Assembly: GCA_963785415.1 (NCBI GenBank)
Contig: CAWAVB010000001.1
Span: 1,426,001-1,490,000, forward strand
Source: Bog-793 sp963785415
GTDB taxonomy: Bacteria > Actinomycetota > Acidimicrobiia > Acidimicrobiales > Bog-793
Reading direction: 5' to 3'
DNA length: 64,000 bases
Each line of letters begins with the position of its first letter. Within the stretch, counting starts at the first letter, position 1. The notes beneath the pieces are model-generated. The model ran no database searches. It saw only the letters and a program-made list of their open reading frames with translations, and had not been told where the DNA came from. Positions 1 through 8,467 of this stretch are shown in pieces. A program made the translations under genes and the position numbers.

Positions 1-1375
1 AGACGTGCACGATGCCGTTCGCGTCGATGTCGAAGGTCACCTCGATCTGCGGGATGCCCTGGGGAGCGGGAGGCAGGTCGACGAGCTGGAACTTGCCGAG
101 CGTCTTGTTGTACATCGCCATCTCGCGCTCGCCCTGGAGGACGTGGATCTCGACGGACGGCTGGTTGTCCTCCGCTGTCGTGAAGACCTCGGAGCGCTTC
201 GTCGGGATCGTCGAGTTCCGCTCGATGAGACGGTGCATGATGCCGCCCTTCGTCTCGATCCCGAGGCTGAGCGGCGTCACGTCGAGGAGCAGGATGTCCT
301 TCACCTCGCCCTTCAGGACTCCGGCCTGGATCGCCGCGCCGACCGCGACGACCTCGTCGGGGTTGACTCCCTTGTGCGCCTCCTTGCCGGACATCTCGTG
401 GACGAGCTGCTGGACGGCGGGCATGCGCGTCGAGCCGCCGACCAGGATGACGTGATGGATGTCGGAGTTCGACAGCCCGGCGTCTTTCATCGCTTGCTCG
501 AACGGGCCTCGACACGCCTGGACGAGGTCCTCGGTGAGCTCCTCGAACTTCGCCCGCGTGAGCTTGAGGTCGAGGTGCTTCGGTCCTTCCGACGTGGCCG
601 TGATGAACGGCAGGTTGATCGTCGTCTCCTGGACGGCAGAGAGCTCGATCTTCGCCTTCTCGGCGGCCTCCTTCAGCCTTTGCAGCGCCATCCGGTCGTT
701 CGACAGGTCGACGCCCTCGGTGTCTTTGAACGACTTCACGAGCCAGTCGATGACCCGCTGGTCCCAGTCGTCACCACCGAGGTGGGTGTTGCCCGACGTC
801 GACTTGACCTCGAAGACACCCTCGCCGATCTCGAGGACCGAGACGTCGAACGTCCCGCCGCCAAGGTCGAAGACGAGGATCGTCTGGTCGGCGCCCTCCT
901 TGTCGAGCCCGTAGGCGAGAGCGGCGGCGGTCGGCTCGTTGATGATCCGCAGCACCTCGAGTCCCGCGATCTGCCCCGCCTCTTTCGTCGCGGTGCGTTG
1001 CGCGTCGTCGAAGTACGCCGGGACGGTGACCACGGCCTGGCTCACCGAGTCACCGAGGAACGCCTCCGCGTCACGCTTCAACTTCTGCAGGATCCGGGCC
1101 GAGATCTCCTGCGCGGTGTAGGCCTTGCCGTCGATGTCGATCGTCCAGCTCGTGCCCATCTGCCGCTTCACCGACCGGACGGTGCGGTCGGGGTTCGTGA
1201 TCGCCTGACGCTTCGCGACCTCTCCGACGAGCACTTCGCCGGACTTCGCGAAGGCAACGACCGACGGGGTCGTACGACCCCCCTCGGCGTTGGGGATGAC
1301 CGTTGGCTCGCCACCTTCGAGGACGCTGACCACCGAGTTCGTCGTCCCGAGGTCGATACCGACCGCCTTTGCCAT
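1..1375 (-). CDS. dnaK: Chaperone protein DnaK (Hsp70), C-terminus cut by window edge
   Basis: Cytosolic ATP-dependent Hsp70 chaperone working with DnaJ and GrpE. The first 458 codons are visible: the whole actin-fold ATPase domain, with the phosphate-1 motif GIDLGTTNS at residues 6-14 and the phosphate-2 motif DLGGGTFDVSVLE, followed by the start of the substrate-binding beta domain. The rest of the substrate-binding domain lies beyond base 1. The ATG at 1375 is chosen because a GGAGG ribosome site sits about 8 nt upstream and the protein starts as the family does (MAKAVGIDLG). It is divergent from gpmA, with a recognisable promoter in the spacer. Identity is certain. Confidence 0.97.
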   Translation of the reverse strand, partial: MAKAVGIDLGTTNSVVSVLEGGEPTVIPNAEGGRTTPSVVAFAKSGEVLVGEVAKRQAITNPDRTVRSVKRQMGTSWTIDIDGKAYTAQEISARILQKLKRDAEAFLGDSVSQAVVTVPAYFDDAQRTATKEAGQIAGLEVLRIINEPTAAALAYGLDKEGADQTILVFDLGGGTFDVSVLEIGEGVFEVKSTSGNTHLGGDDWDQRVIDWLVKSFKDTEGVDLSNDRMALQRLKEAAEKAKIELSAVQETTINLPFITATSEGPKHLDLKLTRAKFEELTEDLVQACRGPFEQAMKDAGLSNSDIHHVILVGGSTRMPAVQQLVHEMSGKEAHKGVNPDEVVAVGAAIQAGVLKGEVKDILLLDVTPLSLGIETKGGIMHRLIERNSTIPTKRSEVFTTAEDNQPSVEIHVLQGEREMAMYNKTLGKFQLVDLPPAPQGIPQIEVTFDIDANGIVHV

Positions 1376-1458
1376 TCGTCCTGCCTCCACTCCGTGTGAT
1401 GTCCTGTCCGGCCGGCCTGCGGTCTCACGGCCGCAGGTCGCCCGACCTGTTGACTACA

Positions 1459-1489
1459 ACTATAGCAAAGCTAAGTGCCTAATTGTCAA
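1459..1489 (-). promoter_or_regulatory. Probable dnaK promoter
   Basis: On the minus strand TTGACA (1484-1489) is followed after 19 nt by TATAGT (1459-1464), preceded by TG to give an extended -10. The promoter is framed by a perfect 6-bp inverted repeat, GTTGAC at 1449-1454 and GTCAAC at 1485-1490, a possible operator. I see no full HAIR (HspR) or CIRCE (HrcA) element. The rest of the 320-nt dnaK-gpmA spacer is GC-rich and holds no gene I can support. Confidence 0.6.
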
Positions 1490-1696
1490 CTTTGGCGCCC
1501 CGAAGAGAAGTCCTGCTCACAGGCGACCTCCGGCGCGGGCGGTTCCTCCCAACGGTCGACTCCCGTCGGACACCTGGGGCCGCCGCGGCGCCGGGCCCGC
1601 GGCCCCGCGTTCCCCGGGTGCCAGCGCGGCGGCGGAGCCGGCCGAACCACGGCGGCGTCCCCGCATGGGTCGGGCCGCGGTCGCTACCCTGAGCCG

Positions 1697-2440
1697 GTGC
1701 GCACCCTCGTGATCCTCCGCCACGGCGAGAGCCTGTGGAACGCCTCGAACCTTTTCACCGGCTGGACCGACGTCGACCTGTCACCGAAGGGCGAGGACGA
1801 GGCCCGGGCCGCCGGGGCGCTGCTCGCCACGGAACCCGGCCTCGTTATCGACGTCGTCCATACCTCCGTGCTGACCCGCGCCGTGCACACGAGCGACCTC
1901 GCCCTCGCCGTCGCCGGCCGCAGCTACCTCCCGGTCCGGCGCCACTGGCGCCTGAACGAGCGCCATTACGGCCGTCTCCAGGGGATGAACAAGAAGGAGG
2001 CGTCGGAGCGATTCGGCCCGGACCAGGTGAAGGCGTGGCGCCGCGGCTACCTCACCCCGCCCGACCCGGTGCCCCTCGACGACCCGAACCACCCGGTGAA
2101 CGACCCCCGCTACGCCGACGTCCCCCCGGACGCCCTCCCGGGATCGGAGTGCCTCGCCGACGTCGTGCGCCGGCTCGTCCCGTACTACGAGGACCGGATC
2201 GGCAAGGACCTCCTCGAGGGTCGCACGGTCCTCGTCGTCGCCCATGGCAACAGCCTGCGGGCGCTCGCCAAGTACATCGAGCACATCAGCGACGACGACA
2301 TCGTCGATCTCGACATCCCGACGGGCGTACCCCGCGTCTACGAGCTCGACGACCGCCTGCACCTCATCTCGGCCCGCTACCTCGGTGACCCCGAGGCGAT
2401 CCGGCGCGCGGCCGAGGCCGTCGCCCGCCAGGCGGGCTGA
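1697..2440 (+). CDS. gpmA: 2,3-bisphosphoglycerate-dependent phosphoglycerate mutase
   Basis: Interconverts 3- and 2-phosphoglycerate in glycolysis and gluconeogenesis. At 247 aa it has the usual length of the dimeric dPGM family. The phospho-histidine is His9 in LRHGES; Glu88 and His90 (LNERHYG) and the second catalytic histidine His183 (VAHGNS) are present. The GTG start at 1697 gives the exact family N-terminus. The longer open frame upstream is not coding-like. There is no Shine-Dalgarno; instead TACCCT (1685-1690) ends 6 nt before the start, so the mRNA is probably leaderless. It is convergent with dcd. Confidence 0.95.
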   Translation: MRTLVILRHGESLWNASNLFTGWTDVDLSPKGEDEARAAGALLATEPGLVIDVVHTSVLTRAVHTSDLALAVAGRSYLPVRRHWRLNERHYGRLQGMNKKEASERFGPDQVKAWRRGYLTPPDPVPLDDPNHPVNDPRYADVPPDALPGSECLADVVRRLVPYYEDRIGKDLLEGRTVLVVAHGNSLRALAKYIEHISDDDIVDLDIPTGVPRVYELDDRLHLISARYLGDPEAIRRAAEAVARQAG

Positions 2441-2467
2441 ATCGGGCCGACCCGCCGGGTCCCGGGA

Positions 2468-2485
2468 CCGCCGCCTCAGCGGCGG
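2468..2485. terminator. Bidirectional hairpin between gpmA and dcd
   Basis: Perfect 7-bp stem CCGCCGC / GCGGCGG with a CTCA loop that contains the dcd stop codon. It lies between two convergent genes and has no T-tract on either strand, as is common for actinobacterial terminators. Confidence 0.5.
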
Positions 2486-3054
2486 GGCTCGTTGCGGAAG
2501 TTCTCGAAATAGCGGCTCGGCGTCGGGCCGCGCTGGTTCTGGTACTTCGATCCGAGCGACGCGGATCCGTAGGGCCGCTCGGCCGGCGACGTCATCCTGA
2601 GGAAACTGACCTGACCGATCTTCATCCCCGGGTAGACGGTGATCGGCAGGCTCGCGACGTTCGAAAGCTCGAGGGTGAGATACCCGTCAAAGCCCGGGTC
2701 GACGAACCCCGCGGTCGAGTGGATGAGGAGACCGAGCCGCCCGAGCCCCGACTTGCCCTCGAGGCGCCCGACGAGATCGTCCGCGAGCGCCACGCGCTCG
2801 AGCGTCGAACCGAGGACGAACTCGCCCGGGTGCAGGATCAACGACTCGCCACCACCGATCTCGACGAGCTCGGTAAGCGACTCCTGGTTCTCTTTCACGT
2901 CGATGACGCGGGCCGTGTGGCTTCGGAAGACCCGGAAGTAACGATCGACGTGGAGGTCAACCGACGAGGGCTGGATGGCGGCCTCGTCGAGCGGGTCGAT
3001 GACGATACGACCCGCGGCAAGCTCCTCGCGGATGGACTTGTCGGAAAGGATCAT
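2476..3054 (-). CDS. dcd: dCTP deaminase, probably bifunctional (dCTP to dUMP)
   Basis: Trimeric enzyme of pyrimidine deoxynucleotide synthesis. It is 192 aa with the core motifs PSSVDLHV, LHPGEFVLGST, GRLEGKSGLGR and HSTAGFVDPGF. The HSTAGF form, rather than HVTAHRIDPG of the monofunctional E. coli enzyme, matches the mycobacterial bifunctional deaminase/diphosphatase type, so direct conversion of dCTP to dUMP is likely (inference from family knowledge). The C-terminus GSKYQNQRGPTPSRYFENF is also of the mycobacterial type. A TATCGT box at 3066-3071 on the minus strand may be its -10. Confidence 0.93.
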   Translation of the reverse strand: MILSDKSIREELAAGRIVIDPLDEAAIQPSSVDLHVDRYFRVFRSHTARVIDVKENQESLTELVEIGGGESLILHPGEFVLGSTLERVALADDLVGRLEGKSGLGRLGLLIHSTAGFVDPGFDGYLTLELSNVASLPITVYPGMKIGQVSFLRMTSPAERPYGSASLGSKYQNQRGPTPSRYFENFRNEPRR

Positions 3055-3136
3055 CTTTGGATCGCACGATACAGTGACAGCGGCGACTTGGCGGGTTCCA
3101 GGTCGCGAAAGCGGCGTTGGTCGCCCAAGGGGCCAC

Positions 3137-3207
3137 GCGGGCGTAGTTCAGCGGCAGAACATCAGCTTCCCAAGCTGAGAACGCGGGTTCGATTCCCGTC
3201 GCCCGCT
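3137..3207 (+). tRNA. tRNA-Gly(CCC)
   Basis: A 71-nt cloverleaf. The acceptor arm is GCGGGCG / CGCCCGC with discriminator T, the anticodon stem is TCAGC / GCTGA around loop TTCCCAA (anticodon CCC), and the T-arm is CGGGT-TCGATTC-CCG. CCA is not encoded. An integrase remnant lies 60 nt downstream on the other strand, which suggests this tRNA has served as an integration target. Confidence 0.96.
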
Positions 3208-3268
3208 CCCATTGTTTCCACAGGTCAGGGGCACGTTCGGGCGCTCCTTCGTCGTCTCTGAGGGGCCC

Positions 3269-3496
3269 TCATCGCGCGTTCATCGAGCGGATGAAGCGGT
3301 GTCGCGCCATCGCGATCACTTTCGCGGCTGCTGCTAATTCCAAAAGAGAGCGCGCAATTGCCTGGCCTCGGTCGGCTGTGGCGTGTTGGTAGCCGTGCGC
3401 CGCCGTCAAGTTGGCGTCGCCCATGCGGACCATCACTTCCTTGGTGGAGGCGCGCGTGGCGGCCACCCAGGTGGAACTCGTCCATCCCGTGGGGAT
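3269..3496 (-). pseudogene. Tyrosine recombinase (phage-type integrase) C-terminal remnant
   Basis: The minus-strand translation carries the end of an integrase catalytic domain: a stretch like WVAATRASTKEVMVRMGDAN, then GYQHATADRGQAI, whose tyrosine matches the family nucleophile (usual form ALRYQHATADRD). The region that should hold the RHTG arginine-histidine motif reads PTGW instead, and nothing further upstream resembles an integrase. It is a fragment of about 75 codons and cannot be active. Its position beside tRNA-Gly(CCC) fits a decayed integrative element. Confidence 0.7.
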
Positions 3497-3544
3497 TCGG
3501 GCAAAAGCTGGCCGTCCCGTCCCGGTCCATCATCCCGGGGCGCC

Positions 3545-4165
3545 CTACCCCGAGCGGAAGGTCGGCTTCACCGGCGTGGGCTTACCGAGCAATAACTTCT
3601 GGCAGGCGTTCTGGGCCGCCAAGAACGTGGGGGATTGGGGGTTGACACCGCTCCCGGGCCCTCCAAGGCGGATAGCGATCCCGATGCCGCTAGGGCTGGG
3701 CCCGACGTCTGGGTCCGGGAAGTTGGGGAGGCCGTGCGCCCGCATGCACTTGGCGAACTTGAGCGCCTGGACCACAAGTTTCGATTGATAGGCCGAGCTG
3801 AAGGGAGCGCCCTGGGGTAGGTACTTCAGGCAAACCTTGGAGGCGTGCTGGACCATCGGCGAGCCCGGGTCGACCCCGGTGCCGGAGCCACCCAGCGCTT
3901 CGAACTGGCCCTGGGCGTTTGGAACAGGGAAGTTGGGGACGCCGTTGCGCCGCATGCACTTGGAATAGGCCAGGTCGCTGGCCACGACGGTCGACGCGAG
4001 GGTGGTCGGGGTGGTCCCCAGATGGGCCACCCCGGACGCAGACGAGCCCCCACCCCCGCAGGCGGCCAATACCGAAGTGAGTATGACGGCGGCAGAGACG
4101 CCAAGGACCGAGCAGGTGAGCCGTCGGCCACCGGGCCTCGGGCACAGTTTCGCGTTCACCGTCAC
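3545..4165 (-). CDS. Secreted lipoprotein with two CMRxxGxPNFPxP repeats
   Basis: Unknown function. The GTG at 4165 is chosen because GGTAGGA lies just upstream and it gives a proper signal peptide: two arginines, a hydrophobic stretch, then the lipobox LAAC at residues 33-36 followed by GGGGSS. The mature part has two similar units, SKCMRRNGVPNFPVP and AKCMRAHGLPNFPDP. Each is followed about 45 residues later by a second cysteine (VCLKYL, ACQKLL), so two disulfide-linked repeats outside the membrane are likely. Proteins with this CM-G-P-FPDP repeat are common in Actinobacteria and uncharacterised as far as I know. It is 206 aa and monocistronic. Confidence 0.75.
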   Translation of the reverse strand: MTVNAKLCPRPGGRRLTCSVLGVSAAVILTSVLAACGGGGSSASGVAHLGTTPTTLASTVVASDLAYSKCMRRNGVPNFPVPNAQGQFEALGGSGTGVDPGSPMVQHASKVCLKYLPQGAPFSSAYQSKLVVQALKFAKCMRAHGLPNFPDPDVGPSPSGIGIAIRLGGPGSGVNPQSPTFLAAQNACQKLLLGKPTPVKPTFRSG

Positions 4166-4508
4166 ATTTCCTACCGGACAATCGGTAACAGCACTGTAAC
4201 AGGGCGCTGCGCTTGGAAGCATAGAAGCGGCGCGTCTGTGGTGGACGTGCGTTGGGCGTCGTGCTCGGGCAACCGAGTACCTACGGCGCCGCACTGAACG
4301 GGCAATCACTCCGCCCGGCGACCCCGTGACGACCCGGGTGCCACGTCGCAGCGACAAGGTGAACGAGGTCTCCGATGCTCGCACCGCTCTCCGACCGCGG
4401 GCCTCGCCTCGTCTTCACCGGGGTGGCGTCGACGGGCCAGCTCGAATCGGACCACCGCGATCTTCCCTGTGATGAGCCCGATGCGACCGCCTTGGCTACC
4501 ATGCCCGC
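4166..4508. other. 343-nt divergent spacer with an operator-like palindrome
   Basis: No gene can be supported here. An imperfect palindrome, GTAACAG-CA-CTGTAAC, lies at 4185-4200. It contains a TACAGT box (minus strand, 4193-4198), which could be the -10 of the lipoprotein gene with a leader of about 20 nt. At the other end TACCAT (4497-4502) ends 6 nt before the GTG of the next gene and is its probable leaderless promoter. Confidence 0.4.
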
Positions 4509-6143
4509 GTGCCATCAGCGCCTGGCCTGTTGGCCGAAGGTGCCGAGGCAATCCGTTCTCAGCCTGAGGCCGAGCCCGTCGGCGCTCGCGTCCGCCACCG
4601 GGCCGCCCTCTCGGCCGTACTCGTGATCGGCGTCGGTGTTCCTGTCGCCCTCGCCGTCTGGACCGGCAGCATCCTCATTCCCCACAACGACGCCTGGTCG
4701 TACAGCAAGATCGCGCAGGTATTCGCCAGGACTGGGCAGATCCACCTCCTCAGCTGGAACCGCAGCGCGCTGATCGGCCAGGTCGCGGTGCTCGGCCCGC
4801 TAGGCAGGTGGATCTGGGTTCAACAGGTCGCCATGAGCGTGCTCGCCGTCGTCGGGCTGCTCCTCGCGTACCGGATCCTCGCAAGGCGCTTGGCCCCGAC
4901 GCCGGCGGTGCTCGGTACGGCGCTCGTCGCCGCATTCCCGGGATTCGGACTGCTGTCGACCTCGTTCATGGCCGACATCCCCGCCTTCGTCGCCGTCGTC
5001 GGGTGCATCGCCGTGGCCGACTACGCGCTCGAACGGCGGTCGACGGGGCTCGTGGGGGTGTCGCTCCTCATCGGTCTTTTGGGGGCAACTGTCCGCGAGG
5101 AGGTCATCGCCGCGCCGGTGGCGGTCGTGGCGGCGGCGCTCATCGCCTTCGGCCGCCGGAGAGCGCGCCCGATCCTCTCCATGGCTGCCCTCGGACTCGT
5201 GGCGATGGGAGCGTTCGAGATCTGGCGCACGGGTCTTCCCCACGACGACCGTCCCCACGTGAAGTTGAGCCTCCTCGCCTGCGTGGACGGCACGGCGCGG
5301 GGCTACCTGACGATCGCCTTGCTGTTGTCACCCGCGTTGCTCCTCTCCGGTCGGATCCGCCGTCCTTCTTCTCTCGGCACGGCGTTGTCCGTCCTCGGAG
5401 CCGCGATCGGCATCGCGACCGTGGTGCACTTCCGTTCCACCGCGTTTCTCGGCAACTACCTCGCGCCGTCCGGCGCGTATGCCGCGGCGGACATCGGGAG
5501 GCGGGCGGTTATCCCCGGCGCGGCGATGGGCGTCCTCATCGCCCTCGCCCTCGTCGCCGGTACCCTGCTGCCCGCGATCGTCGTTGCACGGTGGCGCGAT
5601 CTCGACCCGCTGCTCACCGTGCTCGCCGTGCTCACGATCGTCGGTTCGGTGGTGGAGCTCCTCGCCGACCAACTCGTCCTCGACCGGAACCTCATCGTGC
5701 TGCTGGTACCGGGCATGGTCATCTGTTTGCGCGGTCCCGTTCGGCGTCGCCGGCTCTGGCGCGGCATGGTTCCCCTCGTCGGCCTCGGGGCCTTGTCATT
5801 TCTCATCTGCGCCAACGCGTTGGCACGCGACGCGGCCGTCTGGGACGAGGCGAACAGCCTCGTCGCCCAGGGTGTCCCGGCCACGAGCATCGACGCCGGA
5901 CTCGACTGGGTCGGGTACCACGCGGGCGTGCCGGCCGACCGGATGAGAAAGCGGACGAAGAGCGAGCTCGACTTCTGGGAGGCGATGTTCCCGGCCTCGC
6001 GGGTCTGCTACGCGGTGACGGTCGCACCGCTCCACCACCGCACGCCGTTCGAGCGCGTCCCGTACCGGACCTTCGCCGTCTGGGGCCGGGCTTACCTCGA
6101 CGTCTACCGCGTCGACTCCTGCCCCTACCTCCCGGGCTCGTAG
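4509..6143 (+). CDS. Polytopic membrane protein, GT-C glycosyltransferase-like
   Basis: A 544-aa integral membrane protein with roughly 10-12 hydrophobic segments. Shortly after the first segment comes IPHNDAWSYSKIAQVFARTG, an extracytoplasmic loop with an acidic pair position like the first loop of PMT/ArnT-type GT-C glycosyltransferases, which transfer sugars from polyprenyl phosphates outside the membrane. A soluble-looking C-terminal part follows the last segment. Start at GTG 4509; TACCAT at 4497-4502 without a ribosome site suggests a leaderless mRNA. Substrate unknown, and the GT-C assignment is inference from topology and this loop. Confidence 0.7.
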   Translation: MPSAPGLLAEGAEAIRSQPEAEPVGARVRHRAALSAVLVIGVGVPVALAVWTGSILIPHNDAWSYSKIAQVFARTGQIHLLSWNRSALIGQVAVLGPLGRWIWVQQVAMSVLAVVGLLLAYRILARRLAPTPAVLGTALVAAFPGFGLLSTSFMADIPAFVAVVGCIAVADYALERRSTGLVGVSLLIGLLGATVREEVIAAPVAVVAAALIAFGRRRARPILSMAALGLVAMGAFEIWRTGLPHDDRPHVKLSLLACVDGTARGYLTIALLLSPALLLSGRIRRPSSLGTALSVLGAAIGIATVVHFRSTAFLGNYLAPSGAYAAADIGRRAVIPGAAMGVLIALALVAGTLLPAIVVARWRDLDPLLTVLAVLTIVGSVVELLADQLVLDRNLIVLLVPGMVICLRGPVRRRRLWRGMVPLVGLGALSFLICANALARDAAVWDEANSLVAQGVPATSIDAGLDWVGYHAGVPADRMRKRTKSELDFWEAMFPASRVCYAVTVAPLHHRTPFERVPYRTFAVWGRAYLDVYRVDSCPYLPGS

Positions 6144-6213
6144 CGACATCGGGTTCGCTTCGCCACGCCGGCCAGGGCCACTCGTCCAGTGCCGGACCCG
6201 ACTGGCGGGCGGG

Positions 6214-7524
6214 TCAGCCGCTTCCCGTCGGGCCCGACGGCCCCGTCGGTGTGACGGCAAGCCGCACGGGGAACTCGGCGACGGTCCCCCACGGCGCGAC
6301 GACGCTCAGCTCGCCGACGACCGTCCCGGCCGGCTCGTCCGCCAGCGTCTGCGGCGCGAGACCCGCCACGGCGGTGAGCCGCTCGCTGAGCTTCAGGCCG
6401 CGCCACACGACCGCGAAGCTCGACGTCCTCGGCGCGACGAGCAGGGCGTCGCGGACGCCCCCCGGGAGCGCGACCGAGGCAACGGTCGCGTCCGGATCGG
6501 CGACCCGGTAGGCAACGAGCGACGCCGTCGTCGTATCGAGCAACGCCTCGTCGAGGTGGGCCGCGTTCAACAGTCCGTCGGGTTGGCCGAGCGTCGCGGC
6601 GATGACGAGCACCCCGTGGAGCCGCACCGTGCGCCACGCGGCCGTGACGAGGCAGCCGTTCGCGCGCAGCGTCCAGCCGGACTTCACGCCGAGGATGCCG
6701 TCGACGCCGACCGCGGGGTTGGCGTTCCAGATCGTCTTCACGACCGGGAAAGCGACGTGGGAGCGGCGGACGATGTTGCGGACGACGGCGTCGCCCATCA
6801 GGTCCGCGGCGAGCTTCGCCTGGTCTGCCGCCGTGCTCACCGACAAAGGATTGACGCCGCTCGCGTCGGCGTAATGCGTCGAGGAAAGGCCTAGGGATCT
6901 CGCCGCCGCGTTCATCTTCTCGACGAAGCGCCAGATGCTCCCGGCGTCCCAGGTCGCGAGCATGCCGGCGATGTTGTCACCCGACGGGATGAGGAGCGCT
7001 TCGAGGAGCTCGTATTCCGAAAGGGACTCGCCCCGGACCACCTTGACGGTGCTGTCCCCCTCGGACTCCTCCTGGTCGAAGATCGCGACGTCGCCCTTCG
7101 TCACCGTGATCGTCGGCCCGGTCTCACCCGCTGCGAGCGGGTGGTCCTGGAGGATGACATAGGCCGTCATCATCTTCGTCAGGCTCGCGATCGGGACCGG
7201 CTTTTCGCGCGGCGACCGGCCGACGATCCCGACCCCCCGCACCGCGACCGCGGCCTGCCCGACCTTCGGCCACTTGAGCGCCGGGTACGTGCCCGGGACG
7301 ACCATCGTCTTCACCACCACCGTCGTCGACGAGCGGCGGGGGGACGCCGCGACGTGGTTCGGTGTGGAACTCGTGAGGGCGACGACACCGACGACGACGA
7401 GCGCCACGGCGCCCACGAGCACGAGCCTGCGCCGCCAGAACCGAAGCGTGTCCGCCCGGGAACGACGGGTCCGCGGCCCGGTCGGCGGTCTTCGCCGCTG
7501 GGCGCGTCCAACCGCCTCGTTCAC
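6214..7524 (-). CDS. D-alanyl-D-alanine carboxypeptidase (S11 family), membrane anchored
   Basis: Trims the terminal D-Ala of peptidoglycan stem peptides outside the membrane. The start GTG at 7524 is preferred because GAGGGAG (7532-7538) is correctly spaced; the open frame continues 23 codons further without one. A basic N-terminus and one membrane segment (about residues 33-51) anchor a periplasmic-side domain with SLTK (114-117, nucleophile Ser114), SGDN (181-184) and KSG (281-283). The SxN motif is usually SGN or SAN, so Asp at 183 is unusual, although an Asn follows at 184. About 436 aa. Confidence 0.85.
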   Translation of the reverse strand: MNEAVGRAQRRRPPTGPRTRRSRADTLRFWRRRLVLVGAVALVVVGVVALTSSTPNHVAASPRRSSTTVVVKTMVVPGTYPALKWPKVGQAAVAVRGVGIVGRSPREKPVPIASLTKMMTAYVILQDHPLAAGETGPTITVTKGDVAIFDQEESEGDSTVKVVRGESLSEYELLEALLIPSGDNIAGMLATWDAGSIWRFVEKMNAAARSLGLSSTHYADASGVNPLSVSTAADQAKLAADLMGDAVVRNIVRRSHVAFPVVKTIWNANPAVGVDGILGVKSGWTLRANGCLVTAAWRTVRLHGVLVIAATLGQPDGLLNAAHLDEALLDTTTASLVAYRVADPDATVASVALPGGVRDALLVAPRTSSFAVVWRGLKLSERLTAVAGLAPQTLADEPAGTVVGELSVVAPWGTVAEFPVRLAVTPTGPSGPTGSG

Positions 7525-7664
7525 GCTCTGGCTCCCTCGGATCGGCGCTGGGGGTTTCGCCCGGAATCTACCCGGCGCGGTCGGACCGCTCACGGTAGGC
7601 GCGGACCCGGCCGGGCCGGGCGGCCGCCCGCCCGGAAGCCCGGGCTCGGCCTAGCCTTCCCCCC

Positions 7665-8030
7665 GTGCCACCGGTCCGTCGTGGTCACCTCGCCGAACCC
7701 CAGCTCGCGCCGCCCCGTGGCGAGCGGGCCGACGAGGTCTTCGGGCTGCACGGCGTCGTCGTCGAGCAAATCCTGAGCGGCGAGCTCGCCGCGCCGGTCG
7801 ACTACGACCAGGACCACGACGAATGGGTCGTCCTGCTCGACGGGGGCGCCGAGCTCGACGTCGAAGGGGAGGTCTGCCGGCTCGGCCCGGGCGACTGGGT
7901 GTTCCTGCCGCGGCACACGCCGCACCGGCTCACCCGCGCCGAATCCGGATCCCGCTGGCTCGCCGTGCGGTTCGCCGGCGAGGCGCCCGCCGACACGCTG
8001 GCGCCGATCCGGCGCGCCCCGACGCGGTGA
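7665..8030 (+). CDS. Cupin-domain protein
   Basis: Small single-domain beta-barrel protein of 121 aa. The cupin metal motif is readable: DQDHDEWVVLLDGGAELDVEGE (HxxxE type, with the usual first HxH replaced by DHDE) and the second motif PRHTPHRL. This resembles cupins found as stand-alone sugar-isomerase-like or sensory proteins; the substrate cannot be told. Start GTG 7665 with TAGCCT (7652-7657) ending 7 nt upstream, no ribosome site, probably leaderless. Its stop overlaps the next start (GTGA), so the two are co-translated. Confidence 0.8.
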   Translation: MPPVRRGHLAEPQLAPPRGERADEVFGLHGVVVEQILSGELAAPVDYDQDHDEWVVLLDGGAELDVEGEVCRLGPGDWVFLPRHTPHRLTRAESGSRWLAVRFAGEAPADTLAPIRRAPTR

Positions 8031-8455
8031 CGAGCACCGACCCGTTCGACCTCGAACGCTTCGTTCGCGCCCAGGACAGCGCCGGCTCCTTCGAGCGCGC
8101 CGTCGGCGAGCTCGAGGCCGGCCGCAAGACGGGCCACTGGATCTGGTTCGTCTTTCCCCAGTTGGCCGGCCTCGGCCGCAGTGCCACCAGCGCGCACTAC
8201 GCCATCTCGTCGCTCGACGAGGCGAGGGCCTACCTCGCCCACCCCGTCCTCGGCCCACGACTTATCCGCTGCGCCCGGATCCTCGCCACGGCCAAGGTGG
8301 ACGCGTCCGAGATCCTCGGCGGGCTCGACGCCACAAAGCTGCGCTCCTCGATGACGCTTTTCTTGCGGGCCTCACCCGGGGAGGCCGTCTTTTTGGAGGT
8401 GCTCGACTGCCACTTCGGGGGCCGGGCCGACTCCGCCACCGACGCGCTGTTGTAG
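8027..8455 (+). CDS. DUF1810 family protein
   Basis: 142-aa soluble protein with the DUF1810 pattern: an N-terminal DPFDLERFVRAQ, then GRKTGHWIWFVFPQLAGLG, SAHYAISSLDEARAYLAHPVLG and a C-terminal FLEVLDCHFGGRADSATDALL. The biochemical role of the family is not established. The start GTG at 8027 overlaps the cupin stop by GTGA, which indicates an operon and translational coupling. Convergent with the serine hydrolase downstream. Confidence 0.85.
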   Translation: MTSTDPFDLERFVRAQDSAGSFERAVGELEAGRKTGHWIWFVFPQLAGLGRSATSAHYAISSLDEARAYLAHPVLGPRLIRCARILATAKVDASEILGGLDATKLRSSMTLFLRASPGEAVFLEVLDCHFGGRADSATDALL

Positions 8456-8467
8456 GCGAACGCCTAC
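8452..8467. terminator. Hairpin spanning both convergent stop codons
   Basis: Perfect palindrome GTAGGC-GAAC-GCCTAC covering the TAG of the DUF1810 gene and the TAG of the opposite serine hydrolase. It is a likely bidirectional terminator. No T-tract follows. Confidence 0.45.

Noticed and set aside
1449..1490. HAIR or CIRCE heat-shock operator before dnaK
   Set aside because: Only a 6-bp inverted repeat GTTGAC/GTCAAC is present; neither consensus is matched.
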